Below are positions 9,001 through 21,519 of a DNA stretch of 60,817 nt, piece by piece. The position numbers and the translations under genes were made by a program. The stretch covers positions 1 to 60,817 of the forward strand of contig JAYMSP010000281.1 of NCBI GenBank assembly GCA_036897095.1, read 5' to 3'. Source of the DNA: Plantago elongata. Lineage: Eukaryota; Streptophyta; Magnoliopsida; Lamiales; Plantaginaceae. Position 1 is the first letter of the stretch, and each line of letters starts with the position of its first letter. The notes under the pieces were generated by a model. That model was not told the origin of the DNA. It searched no databases and saw only the letters and a list, made by a program, of their open reading frames with translations.

Positions 9001-12000
9001 TGATCACAATATTTATAAGTATTGTATTCTAGCTAGTATACCAGTTCATATAAATAGCTTTTGATAAAGTAAACTTATTCTTCAGTTACGAATTTATGAT
9101 TCTTATGAATAATAAAGATGCAGAAAAGTTTAGAAAAACATGAAACATTATATTGCATTGCAGTAGAGTACAAGGAGAACGTCCAAGTTTACCTGATCAA
9201 TGCCACGTATCTTCAGAACCACTGACGACAACTTGGACTTTTTATCTGGCTTTATATTTACTTTGAATCCTTGGATCTGATGCTCAATTAGCATATTCCT
9301 CGAGCTGGGGTCATAAGGAGATCTTCCCGGACTACTTGCCCTGCTAGAACTTCTACTCCGTCCATTGCTGGGTTTTTCTAGAAAGCGTTCCACAGGAGGA
9401 ACCTTATATCAAAGTAATCATCTCTTTAGAAATAAAGGTCTTCGTGTTTTGGTTAAGCAAAAGAGAATAATCACTAAATGTATGCATTAAATATCTACTA
9501 CCAACAATGGTAATGCTATTTGTCAAGTAGTTTTCAGTACCTTAATCGATTGCAACTCAGGTGACCTAGAAACCAAGGATCGTATGTATAGAATTCGAAC
9601 ACGGGAAACAAGCATGGTATCCATCACTCTCTTGGGCTCCATTTTACGAATAAAGGCAAAAACAGCATCTCTTATTTCAGCCAATATTTCATGCTCTCTG
9701 GAAGCACCTGCCTTAATTACTGCTGCCAACACCTGGCATATTGTGCAACAGTGTCATGGAAGGTGAAAATCATGCCACAGAAGTGAATATGAGGCATACA
9801 GAAAATGAGTACAAATACATCAGAATGGCTGCCTTGGATAGCTCAATGAAAAAATTAAAAGGAAACTATTGATGTATTACAAAGATGATAGTTCAAACAT
9901 GAATTCTACAGTTGCATTCCCCACATAATCTTTAATTAAAGGAAATTCATGTATTACGAGGAACTTATCCTTAAAAACCTAATAAAGAGTCCAGGTGAAG
10001 CTTTAAGAGACAGCCTTTGTTGAAAATCTAAATATAGGCACATTCATGGAGAGGTAAACAAAATGCCACACAAACAATAACGGCTTCCAAATTTAACAGA
10101 GATAATCTTCAACTTCAAGGTAACTTCATAAAAATACTGTTCTCACCAGCATTAAAAGCTTATTCGCACCATCTGCAATTGCAGCAAGACTATCATCTTG
10201 CTCCGGATCAAAATTATTGAGGGCAGACGTAAGATAATCACCAGCAGGTGTACTTTTCACCAAATCATTCCCAGATTTAACCACAGCAATTGAGCGCTCA
10301 CTATTTTCTGAGGATGATTGTGAGGAAACAAGAGCACCAAGGCTTCCTTTGGCATGAGAGTCACCATTCCTGCCAGGACAGAAAATACAGTCAAGAGTGT
10401 GGATAAAAGATTCGATAAAAGGTGAATAAATAGCAACCAAAATTCATTATGTGGCAGGATAAACACCTTCCTATGTCTCGTGGCTGACTGGGTGGTCCCC
10501 TGGGAGATGCACTTGACACCTGAGTCATAAGATCAGGTGCATAATGATTACAGGTAACACCATAAAATAGTAAAACAATATAAACAGCCTGCATAAGAAT
10601 GGAGGCCTTCACATCATGCAGCAAACTTATGAAAAATAAAAGGAACAAAGATCTAACCTTCGATTCAGCTGAAGCTTTTTCAGTCAATCTACCAAATAGT
10701 TTCTCATTCTCTTCATGCAATCTCTGCCCACAGAGAAGAACGAAATTAACTAGGGTAACAACGGTTGTGCAAATACATGATGCTGTGTTTCAACATATAG
10801 AGTTGATTATAATGCCTAAGAAAAAACAGATCTTATTCTAACTTGTGTACTTTCCTTAAAGTCAACAATCTATGGGAGGGATGGGAGATGATAAACGCAG
10901 AGGAAGGGCGTGATTTCTATCTGAAGCAGTTTGTTTAGTTACTCTTTATATATGTTAAATTACATGTTAACTTGGCTGTTAGGAGTAACTTACGGCTGCC
11001 GATTACCATGGCCTAAAGAAGCATTCAATCTGCCATGTCCACATTATAAATCCAAGAATTGTATATCAATTTCTTAATCAATCATAAAATCCTTAGGTTT
11101 GTTAGTTTGGATAACAACAATCTTTTCTTTTTGTAAGAAAAATCAAGTTAGTTTTTAATCTCTTCGGAAACACAATTTCCAACTTATCAGATGTCTACTA
11201 CTGGTTCGGCAAGAAATATCTTTCAAGGGAAACCCGCCAGCCAACTTTAATAACACAAATAATACTTACTTCGATAAGTGCATCCCGTTTCTTCAGTTCA
11301 TCCTCAAGTCTCTTGGTAACGGCAGCAGAATCTATATTGTCCTCGGCCGCTTTGATGCTTTTTGGATCTCCAGCCTGTGAACCATGACCATTTGCTGATT
11401 TAGTCTCAGCGGCAAGAAGCGCTTCATTCAATTGTGACTCCACATCCTTCAGTTTAGCCTAATAAAAAAGACAACAAATATCATGAATGTGCAAGAACCA
11501 GCCGTAAGGACCTCCCATGATGATAAATTGATAATCCTAACAGAGGGAAAGCTAGCGCAATGTATAGACTTCAACCACGAATTACTTCAAGTTTCCTCTA
11601 TTATGAGGCAATTATGTAGAATCGACCTTGACACAATAGAATATTTGGAGGTTGTATACTTGTATAGCCATTAAAAAGCAAGTGCTTTGCTAGTTTCTGC
11701 AGTGAAATTCTTCTAGTTTCTCACTGAAAAGAGAAACCTAACACGAGCATCATCATTTTCACCATGTAAAAACTGAAACATGTTTACAGACATTCTTTTA
11801 GTGTACACTATTGAGTATTGTCTGTTATAATTTTGAAACATGTTTACAAACATGTTAAGCAACACTGTACTTTGTAGTACTCACATAATTAGATATTATT
11901 CAACAAAAGGACCTTAGTGGAACAGGATCTGCCCCTCAGGCATATGCACCACTGTATCCTTGAGCTCTAAGGAGCTCAATCAAAAGTATACATAATAATA

Positions 12001-15000
12001 CAACACATAAAACGAGAAAAATCTTGTGGCAAAAATAAAAGAGCAAGGCTCCTACGAGACACTCTCTAGATAACTTATCTAGAGAGGGATCCATGTTTTC
12101 AAGAAAATCATCAATGTTGATCAAAACGTCTATGTTGTCAACATTGGTGTTTTTTCATATATACAAAAAAAAAATCATTTTGTTAACATACTTGACGTTT
12201 TGATTAATAACATCAATGATTTTCTTGAAAACGTAGGTCCATCTCTAGATAAGTTATCTAGAGACCGTCTCTCTAGAAACTTTGTGAAATAAAAATAGTA
12301 GCGATGATTTCCTGGAGAACATTAAATATTCCCTGCAAAGGTGCAGTGAAACAACTGAAGCTACGCGAGTTTAAAGTTACTGCTGTCCACTCATTTCATT
12401 TCAGTAGTAGCAGCGCCTTGTCTTAATCAAGCATTTGATGATAATGAAATGGATTAAAAGTAAAAAAAAACTTGAAAGCAGCAAAGGTATAGACGACAGT
12501 AATGAAGTAAGAATTAATACAGCAGGAGACTTTTTTTCTTTTTGACCAAAGATTTTATTCACTAGGAAATATGTTCTTCTATAAATGAATTTGTCATTAT
12601 ATGTTCCTTTTACAGCCACTGCTACAAAGCATTTCCCGTAAGTAAAAGATGGGATCCAATTCATTTGGAGCCAAAAAAAAAAAAAATAGAAAGAAAGATA
12701 ATGTTCTAGAAAAAGTAAAAGTTGATCAAATTGGTGACTGCTAAACCAACTGTAACTAGGGGTGGAAGAAAGCGAATAAAATAATTTCAAACCAACCTGC
12801 AACAACTGTATAGTTGAATCGTTTTGCTGTAGTTGCAATTTCTGGTTTTGCTCAACCTGTAACAGTTGAGAAAGTTGGTTCCTAACAAGTGCATTCTGAT
12901 CCTTCTCTACCTTATGCTTATCTGCAAGTATTATATTCTCTTCCTGCAGTACATAAGAAAACAATCTAAAGTGTCAGAGGGAATAAAACATGTTGACATG
13001 ATATCATCAGTTTGGAGACACATGGCCATAGTGCACAAGTCCGTAAAAAACATGAAATTCAGGTTTCCAAAGCAATAGCTCACATACCTTCAAATCTGAT
13101 TGCAGGACAAAAGAAGCTTTCCAGGCTTTCTGGACTTCATTGAAGAGCAAAACACACTGGTCATTTGCATGCTTTAAAGCTTGCTTTAGTCCTGAAACTT
13201 CTGTCTTCAGGTCAACATTTTCCGTCTCCATATCCTTTTGTGTCTCAGCAAGTGAGGTCAAGTAATGTGTCAGGTGATCAAACTCTTCTCTAGAATATTC
13301 TTGAAGAGTTGTGGCTTCTTTACGCAGTTGTAAATAATCTTCTCTGACAAGCTGCCCAGAAAATTGAACAACATCACATTAACTCTCTCATACATACAGT
13401 ACTATATATACAAAAAAATACAGCAGCCAAAGAACCCAAGTAACCTAATAAATTTTTCAAAAGAGCATTTAAAGCACAACTCTAACAGTAGTTCAGTAGC
13501 ATAGTCAGGAGACATCTAAGTACTGGCAATGCCAAAATTTACTCGGCCGATAAGACGGAACTTCACCAACAGTAGAGTCATTTGTTCTAGCATCTAAGTA
13601 CATAAATTTCATAATCTCTTGAATTGTACTTCAGATTGTCACACAGAAGATACCTATGTGGATTGTCTCATGTTTCAATACTTAGAGATTAGTTCTGTAA
13701 TATACCACATTAGGTTAGCTTCAATTGGAGCTGCTGATTTATGAGATATTAAGAAATTATTTCAATTTTTCCATCCTTAGATGCACAATTTGACTTTTTC
13801 GACCAATTCAGTCATCATAATATTATAATTTTATTCATGGTTAACACCAAATCCAATTAAAAAAAAAAAAACTTTGATCCATGCAATCATGATCAGGGGC
13901 GGTATAAGAATGTACTTCTTATTTAAAAATAAATATAAAAGGAAGCAGAAGAATGTCACTGAAATTCCAACAGTAAAAACGTAAATACAGAGCTTGTTAT
14001 CTGAATTTTAGTCACTAAAACATAACCCGATTAAGATTTCTTCAGCTTGATCACATTTAAATGTGCTATAACCTAAAATCTTGTTGTAGATAACAAGGAC
14101 AGCCTTGTGTTATATCTTGGCCAAGGCAGTCTAGTAGTCTACTGTCTAAGTCATCTTAATTATTTTGCATCAGGACTTGAGTCAAACTATCACATTTAAT
14201 AACAACAGTTACTAGCTAGTGTGACTGAGCCAACCTGTTCTGGTTGAACTCCTCGTTCGCAATCAAAAATGAGAAGTGCACAAAGTTAATAATAGAAAAT
14301 AAGGTCCATAGCTACAACCCCTGGCTAAGCTACATAGAAATAGCGATGATATAGCAACCGTGGTTTCAAAAATAGCGACAGGTTCATTATGCTTCTGAGA
14401 ATAAAGCAATTATGACCCATTAATAACAAAATCAGACTTGATCAATGATAATAGCATAATTAGTTGAGTGAAAATAGATTTGACTACCTATCAGAAAAAA
14501 ACCAAAAGCAAACACTAAACTTAGTTTTACCAGCATTTTGGATTACAGGACAAGGTATAAAGTAAATACTAACCATCTAGAATAGATCCTAATATTAATC
14601 ATCTGAATATGAACATATATATTAAAAAATGAATCACAATAAAATGAAGTAGCATACTTATTTTAGCATACTAGATGACAAACTGTGATAAATACAGTAT
14701 TGTAGAGCATAGTGGTAATGCCCCACTATGGTCTCCACTGACAACTACAGAAGTGAAAACTGAAATTAGTAACAATGTCTTGATGAAAAGTGAGTACGAA
14801 TATAATGTTCAGGTTTGCCTTTATTATGGCTATGCAAAGAGACAAATGCCTGCTACCCAACACATTATGTTAGAAGACCAAGGTTTTAACCTTCTTTACA
14901 GCCCCGTGAGCAACTCAGACAGTGTCGTAAATGAAGTGACGACTCTATTATGAATAGAGATATAGAAGGTAGAAAAGCATCTGTTAAATTCATATTAAAA

Positions 15001-16235
15001 ATATGAACTTATTCAGGATCACGAAGGATATTGCATTTGTCCTGATACTTGTTCCACAAGATTTTAATTAAGCCGACCACTGAAACGTCATTTGGCATGT
15101 TCTTTCCCTAAACATCTCACTTCGATCTAAGTGTTCAATAGACATTATTTTACGCCAACCGCCTACTATTTTCCCTGGTTTAATATCTACATTCCTGATC
15201 TGCTATTCCTTCGCACAACTTAAGCCGTATATCAAAACAAGTGCAGGTCAAATCTCAGAGTTCCAAGTTCCAACCAAAGCACCTGCCAGGATGCAATTCT
15301 AATCCTGCAAGAAATCCATTCAAGCAAGGATAACCACATTCAAGGTGACTGGCTGTGCCTCTGATGCCAGCGTATAGGTGTTGTTCCTCTACAAGGATAG
15401 TCCGACATTGATAAGGAGTCACAAGCTAACCAGACATACAGTACAGTCCGCAGTATGACAACTCTATCTTATCACGCAGCTGTCACACTTAACACAGAAT
15501 GTTGCTTCACTCGGACTTGAAACGGTTCCTTTTACACCAATGGCAAAGTTCTCGGGCACTTACATATGAGGCAACTTAACAGAGGATCAATACAAGTATC
15601 ACCCACTGCTCTACAGTAAGATAAGCAAACAAGCTTATCGTGAATCCAAACGCATACCATATGTACTAAGCTAGAATCTAGATTGACAGAGTCACAGGAC
15701 ACTCTTTCGTATCGGAGTTGTGTAGATCCATCAACATTACTTGAATACCGTCTATTCCTAATGATATTCTCTACTAAAACAGCTGGAATAAAAATTGAAT
15801 ATCGTCTATTCGTCTGATTACTAGTTATGCGTTACTTAAACCTTAGGCAACTATTATTCAGCTCCACAGAAAATTCAGCCTATTTTTCTAATTCGAAACA
15901 GTAAATTCGATCGAATTCAGCTTCATTTCTGAACTCAGAAAACAGTAACGCACTGGCGAGATCTCTACACAGCTTCAAAGTTCAAACACAACATACACTC
16001 AACATACAAAAAGTACGTAACAATCACTCAATCGATAACATTCGAAAACAGAAACTGAACAAACCTTTAGCTTATCACCGAAGCGAACGAAGCTGGCATT
16101 CCGAGAGACCTCGGCAGTAGAAGAAATGGAGTATCGGCGTCTGGAGGGAGGAGCAGGAGGCTTCTGAGGAGACTTCCTAGGCTCGAATCCAGGCACCTCC
16201 CAATCCCATCGGTTTTGACTAGTATGTTCCTCCAT
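6074..16235 (-). CDS. KAC/KCA-family (KIN-14) kinesin-like protein lacking the motor domain
   Basis: Fourteen exons (minus): 16065-16235, 13088-13351, 12797-12943, 11270-11458, 10658-10723, 10467-10519, 10147-10369, 9541-9732, 9193-9402, 8484-8831, 8115-8213, 7465-7605, 7229-7387, 6074-6505. All junctions are GT-AG and in frame, giving 897 aa. The N-terminus (WDWEVPGFEPRKSP, RRYSIS) and everything after GLKQALKHANDQC match KAC1/KAC2. These are kinesin-like proteins needed for actin-based chloroplast movement and anchoring, about 1,270 aa with a motor near the N-terminus. Exon 2 runs from YLQLRKEATTLQEYS straight into ETENVDLKTEVSGLKQ, so the roughly 375-residue motor is missing. Coiled coils lie around residues 60-300. 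The conserved C-terminal region (about 500-897, including ALSSLALARTADGTRARYSR) is intact. The frame is open throughout, so it looks functional rather than decayed. Confidence 0.9.
12052..12277. mobile_element. Near-perfect hairpin (fold-back MITE) in intron 3 of the KAC-like gene
   Basis: The left arm (about 12052-12150) and right arm (about 12185-12277) are inverted copies about 85-95 bp long. Shared blocks are CTCTAGATAACTTATCTAGAGA, TTTTCAAGAAAATCAT and ATCAAAACGTC in mirror order, with a loop of about 35 bp. The inner TCTAGATAACTTATCTAGA is itself a palindrome. The element is wholly intronic and transcribed with the host gene, so it would fold in the pre-mRNA. I found no coding content. 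Confidence 0.7.
13352..16064 (-). other. Large intron 1 of the KAC-like gene
   Basis: This 2.7-kb intron is where intact motor exons might be expected if the gene model were wrong. I looked on the minus strand for open segments and for a P-loop coding for GQTxxGKT and found none. No minus-strand open frame of 60 codons lies inside. The plus-strand frame at 14675-14953 has no recognisable content. Confidence 0.6.
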
Positions 16236-16271
16236 TGTTGAAGAAGCTTTGTTTGCAAGAGAGGAAAAGTG

Positions 16272-16289
16272 GTGTGTGTGTGTGTGTGT
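16272..16289. repeat. (TG)n microsatellite in the 5' leader region of the KAC-like gene
   Basis: About nine TG dinucleotides lie roughly 40 bases upstream of the start codon (CA repeats in the transcript sense). Confidence 0.85.
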
Positions 16290-16786
16290 CTGTTGAAGTG
16301 AGTGAGTTAGAGTTGTGGATTTGATTTTTGAAAAAGTTTAAAAATGATAATAATATGATTCAAATTAAATTTGTGGTGGAACGGTGTCGTAGAGAAGATG
16401 GGTGATATGGAAGCGGGACACTTTTGGGCATTGGGGTTCACAGAAAGGGTTGGTTATTGTTGTGGTCAGTGAGGTGACGTGAGAATGTGGTCTCTTCTCG
16501 TGAAAATTAAAGATTTGGAGGGAGACTAGATTAAAATTCAACTAATCAACCAAACAAACGCAAAGTCACATGAACAGATGGACTAGACTAGACTGGATTG
16601 ATCCTCATTTACTTTCTTTCCTTTTTCTATATTAAGTAAGATTTTTATTAACAACTAGGAGTACTACTTAGGTTGATCAATGGTGGTGCTCCTATTAAAA
16701 AACATAGGGTCAAATTTCATGATGATATAATTTTTCTAAAATTAATGGTGAATGAACATGAATTAGTAGCAACCTTCAGATACTTA

Positions 16787-19072
16787 GGTAGTGATTGGTA
16801 AGGGTCTGTTTTGAATATTAAATGATTGATTGTGATCATAGATAAATATATTATTTGGTAGGGAATTTGAGTTTGAAAAATAAAATGTTCACGATTCAAT
16901 CGAACTCTTTTTCAAAACACATATGGTAATGTGCTCTTGAATCACTGCCCCTCCCAAAGTTCTGGTATCATTCATCAAATATATTTTTCAGTTGCTACAA
17001 GATATCCTGAATTTTTGAGGTGTAATTATCAATTGATCCTTGTAAACCTAAAAGTTGATTTTGAATGAGTTTAGAAGGATGAAGCATTTATTAGCTTCAT
17101 TTACTTCTTCGTGGAAAAGGGCTGAATGTAAGAATATCTTACTTAATTGAATTTTTGTTCTTCAAGTTACCAGTTATTTCATTGTATTGGTCGAATTTTC
17201 ATGTCGTTAAATTAGGAAAATGGCGTCCCATTACCTCGAATGGTGAAGAACATAGAATTCAGGTGATTTCCGAATGTTTTTTTAGTTGTTTTTTCATTTT
17301 TTTTTTCACAATGTGGGAATCTGTGTGGTTGATGGCTTGATGACATATACGAAAACTTGGTCTTTTGGTAGCTAGTCTGCTGATCTCCTCCGAACTTTTT
17401 GGTGGTGTCTTTGGGGATAATGCTCGCTATGAGTTGATATTATACTAAACATGTTAGACCACAACTATCACGAAAGTGTAAACATGACTAACTCAAAAAC
17501 ATTGCGTGTGGAAAGATACACAATCGCGTTGATTGTATGAGTTGTCTACAAAACATGTTGAAACACGCCGCTTGGTACGAAAAACGGCGAGTAAAACACG
17601 CTTAGCAGCCCGGTAAAAAATCGTGGGCTTCAGCTCCAAACACACTCGATGGTGTTGGAATTAGTTCTTCCACTAGTGATTCTGAAACAACCCGTGGAGT
17701 GTGTTTTGCGAGTGAACTTGAATTGTCTACTATATCTTGAATTTCTCAGGCCCTGAGTGGCATACAATTCAAGTAGGCACTTGAATTGAGTTGTATTGGT
17801 ATTGTGTTTGGGATGGCAATTCAACTTGGATCCATTACAATGTGTCTACTGTTATAGAATTTGAAACATAGTAGGCAACTATTCATGTTAACAAAATAAC
17901 ATCATTACAAAGCTCAATGTACAACAAAATGAAAACCAACTCCATTTTATCAACTTTAATATCAATAATCAATCCATCCAACAATCAAATCTATTTTATC
18001 AATTCTCAATAACAATCACATCATACTTACACCAATCGTTTATCTTTTACACAATATATATAATAAAAAACCTACAACATACTATATAGTTTCAATTCTA
18101 TACCAAACACTACTTTTAACAATTCAACTACAATTTAGTTACTATTCATCAATTCAAACGGATCCAACTATGATTCTATCCTAAACAACCACTCATTTTT
18201 TGTGTTCCTTTTGATTTCATACATTACCTTTTAGTTTATGATATTTGTAAAACTACCTAATTAAAATATAATTTTTATTCATTTCAATATATACCTTTTA
18301 ATTTTTTTTAATACAAAATACTAAAAATATTCAAGACCAACCATTAAATTAATACATTACATTAAAAATACGGACTAAGATATATTTTATAAAACATAAT
18401 TACAAAACACATTTACTAAATTTAACGTGTCAAACTACTCGAATCGCTTAATTCACATGCAAACATCCACTTTTAACCTGAATAATCACTTAACGAAAAT
18501 TTTATATGTTCCCAACAAAAAATAATACTCCATCCTCCCAAGTGCAACTTCGGATTTGACATTTTTACTACAACGTCACTTAATTTGTGTTCCTTTTGAT
18601 TTCATATGCTACCTCTTATGATTTTTATAAAAACTATTTAATTAAAATATAATTTTGATTCATTTCATTATATACCTTTTATTTTTTTTAAATACGAAAA
18701 ATATTCAAGACCAGCCATTAATTTAATACATTACATTAAAAACACAAATTATGAAATATTTTATAAAACACGATTACAAAATACATTGACAAATACACAT
18801 ATACCTCAACCTAACAATGTCATAACAACAACAACATTTAATATCATTTTAGTCATTTCACAATACAAGTGGCTAAAACACAACCAAAATCACATTTCAG
18901 AAATCGTACCAAACGACTATTTGAATTTCAAAATACATATCAGAACAACTATCAAATTGTAAACCAAGCAACGTATTTTCCGGTCAAACCAACTAAAACA
19001 TATTTACTAACACATTCGGACTTCATACATGTGTTTTGACCAACCAAAACACTTTCCCTACCAATCACTGCC
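16787..19072. mobile_element. Degenerate DNA transposon with GGYAGTGATTGGT inverted ends
   Basis: The left end, GGTAGTGATTGGTAAGGG, and the right end, whose complement is GGCAGTGATTGGTAGGG, are inverted repeats. Flanking triplets are TTA on the left and TCA on the right. The ends and a possible TTA/TAA-type 3-bp duplication resemble the PIF/Harbinger superfamily, but this is inference. Copies of a TTGGTA-like word recur below both ends. The interior (2.3 kb) has no recognisable transposase. It contains two diverged copies of an AT-rich segment (18196-18390 and 18565-18760). Confidence 0.5.
18196..18760. repeat. Direct repeat of ~190 bp, two diverged copies
   Basis: Copy 1 (about 18196-18390) and copy 2 (about 18565-18760) share TGTGTTCCTTTTGATTTCAT, AATTAAAATATAATTTT, AATATTCAAGACCA and AATACATTACATTAAAAA in the same order. 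They differ by scattered substitutions and small indels. Both lie inside the element at 16787-19072. Confidence 0.75.
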
Positions 19073-19170
19073 TCAATGAGGTTGGATTAATTAAACTATA
19101 TATAGCATGCACGGAATTCTACTTGCTCGACCCAAATTGATTCCTAAGCCCTTCATTGAAAAATAATGGT

Positions 19171-19240
19171 GACATTTAAAGTTGCTTTAATTTGACATTT
19201 AAAGTTGCTTTAATTTGACATTTAAAGTTGCTTTACTTTG
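19171..19240. repeat. 23-bp tandem repeat, three copies
   Basis: Units starting GACATTTAAAGTTGCTTTA begin at 19171, 19194 and 19217. The third differs near its end. Confidence 0.85.
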
Positions 19241-20940
19241 ATATGGTAAGTGTTGATGTTGTAGCATGTCATTAAAGTCAAATGATTAGTAAATATTTAT
19301 ATCTCTTGGCGCATTGGACGAGACGTATATGTCAATCATCAACTTCATAATTTATATTATGATAGGAAAGGGTTAAAATCCATCAATATTTTCGGGTGCT
19401 ACAAAAACATTAACTTTATTTACCTGTTAAGTGGATGAGAATGATCAACAATAGTACAATATTCTTCTTGATTTCCAGAAGTAGTATGAATTGTATATAT
19501 ATCCCATGGTTACTATTATGAGTGTTGGTTCAAAATTTCGAAGACTCCGTGCAAATTAATGCATTAGTAAATCATCACTAATCGTATCAAAATAATTATC
19601 ATCGATACGGAGTTTAAAAAGAAATTTAAAAAAATCGTAATAAAACTGAAATTTGAAACTTTGGCAAGACTAATATAAATAGAATACAATATTTGTTATA
19701 GTACGGATGCATGGGTATATTTTATAGCGAAAAATTAAATTTAAAATAAATTAATAAAATTAAAATTTAAATTGATTTTGCATATATAGTGTTATAATTG
19801 AATAACTAATGTTTCATCATAAAAAAAATTGTTGGTTTAGTGTTAATATTAAATGTATAGATATTTTAAAATGACCTATTTCAGTTAATTCCAAAATGAT
19901 CGTTTACCAACGTATATAAATCATTACGTAAAAACTAATTTAATTTTATAGGATATGCTAAAATATAAAAATTATTAAACACTAGTACTTTTTTAGGAGA
20001 ACCGATACATAGCCGGTGTAACAACTTTGAACAAAACTTAAAAATGAAAATGTAGTAATAAAGCTCTCGATGTTTGATTTATTTGGGCTACGATTGTATT
20101 TGTTATATTAATGTTGTGATTGGAGTGTCCAATTACATCAATGTGAATGATAATTTCAGAGCAAAAACGATAATGTCAAAGTAAATTCATTTTAAAATTT
20201 AGTATGTGTCATAAAACTGTCATAAGTGGCACAGATAAAAAAACTTTTTTTGATAATATGATTTTTCCTCACATATCATCATTGTTAGGTTAATTATCAA
20301 GTTAAGTAACGACATTTTATATAGCTTACAGTTGTTTGTAAATTTAAAAAAATAGGTCTAGAATATGTTGGGGCCTTGTATAGAGGTCCTCCTTGTATGG
20401 GTTCAAATCCGAACCTGACTATTATGTTTTCTTTTATATTCTGACTTGATTAAATCACTTGTGTAGTACTGTGACAATCAACTGCAAAGCGTTTACTAAA
20501 AAAAAGGCAGTGATTGGTTTTTATGTATTTGTAAACGTGGTCAATGACTTAAGTTTTGCAGAAATCGGCACGTTCAATTTTTTCTGCTGTTCGAAGTGCA
20601 GTTTTCCGAATTTTTACAGTGATTGGTATTAAGAAACTCTGTGTTTGCTAGCTGAGTTTGAAATTGACAATGTTGATTGGTAAAATCTGTAGTTTGGGAT
20701 TCGTATTGTTGTGTGGTCAAAGTAGATGTAAATTATCTAATTTACCCTTAATTTTCGCACATTGAAATGCTGACTGGTAATTTAGTTTTGGAAAATGTAA
20801 ATTGCGGTTGAATTTAACAGATTTTAAATGAAATGAGTTCGTCATTATAAAATTCGAACATATAATAAAAAGGGATTACAATATAACCTCAATGAGTTCG
20901 AATAAGGACTGATTACATTTAATCATTCGACATGGATACA
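19241..20940. other. Gene-poor region with TE debris
   Basis: No gene is visible. At 20505, GGCAGTGATTGGT repeats the inverted end of the element at 16787. Further GATTGGT-type words follow near 20620, 20673 and 20769. This suggests another truncated end of the same family whose partner end I could not find. Confidence 0.4.
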
Positions 20941-20972
20941 ACAAAATGAAATTGGAACGCGACGAAGCTGGC

Positions 20973-21353
20973 CTAAAGTAGAAGACGACAAAAGAAACCT
21001 TCTTGAATGAAATTCGAATATGTAATTGCTAGAGTTATTGCACGAGGCACACATTCAGAAGCTTGTTCCACGAAGATGGTGAACATTACTGCGATTGATA
21101 GAAAGACAAAAACAACGCCATAAGCATGAGGAACGACACGTCCATCGTTCGGGAGGACTACCTGAAATGGTGGTGCTGGAGCAGTGGCTGGTTGACTAAC
21201 TTCGTCTGCTTTGTCTACACCCTGTCTCAGTTCATCGAGGCCGCTGACATCATCCATATCGGTTAAGGGGTTTGCTTCTTGCTGGCTTGCCATTTGGAGT
21301 TCCATCTGTAGTGAAGCAATCTGATCTTGAAGGAAAGTTATCTGATCCATCAT
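20973..21353 (-). CDS. Hypothetical small protein: coiled coil plus one membrane segment
   Basis: An open frame of 126 aa starts at ATG ATG (21353). Residues about 3-27 (MDQITFLQDQIASLQMELQM) have coiled-coil character, the middle is acidic and proline-rich, and residues about 77-95 (YGVVFVFLSIAVMFTIFVE) would span a membrane. The frame stays open upstream of the ATG to about 21410, so it could be the last exon of something longer. I recognise no family. It points away from the PIG-M gene, with about 170 bp between this start and the pyrimidine-rich leader there. It could be a real lineage-specific gene or part of a transposon. Confidence 0.4.
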   Translation of the reverse strand: MMDQITFLQDQIASLQMELQMASQQEANPLTDMDDVSGLDELRQGVDKADEVSQPATAPAPPFQVVLPNDGRVVPHAYGVVFVFLSIAVMFTIFVEQASECVPRAITLAITYSNFIQEGFFCRLLL

Positions 21354-21519
21354 TTGAGCCTCGTCAGCTATCAGGTTGTTAATCGTTTGATGTAGTAATA
21401 TATTTCGATACTACTATTTTCGTAATAAACAAAATAGTGGTCATTTAATTGCATAACTCTCAGGTTACTTTTGCAAAATTTCCAGAAATCAAAAAAAATA
21501 TCGTCTCATTTTTCTGTTT

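Noticed and set aside
14675-14953. Plus-strand frame of 92 codons inside intron 1 of the KAC-like gene
   Set aside because: No recognisable domain, opposite to the gene, and nothing like a kinesin motor; chance frame or TE debris is likelier.
17630-17824. Short frames inside the element at 16787-19072 considered as transposase remnants
   Set aside because: No DDE, zinc-finger or other transposase motif could be seen.
20341-20420. GGGTTCAAATCC resembling a pol III B box
   Set aside because: No convincing A box at the right spacing and no tRNA fold, so neither a tRNA gene nor a confident SINE.
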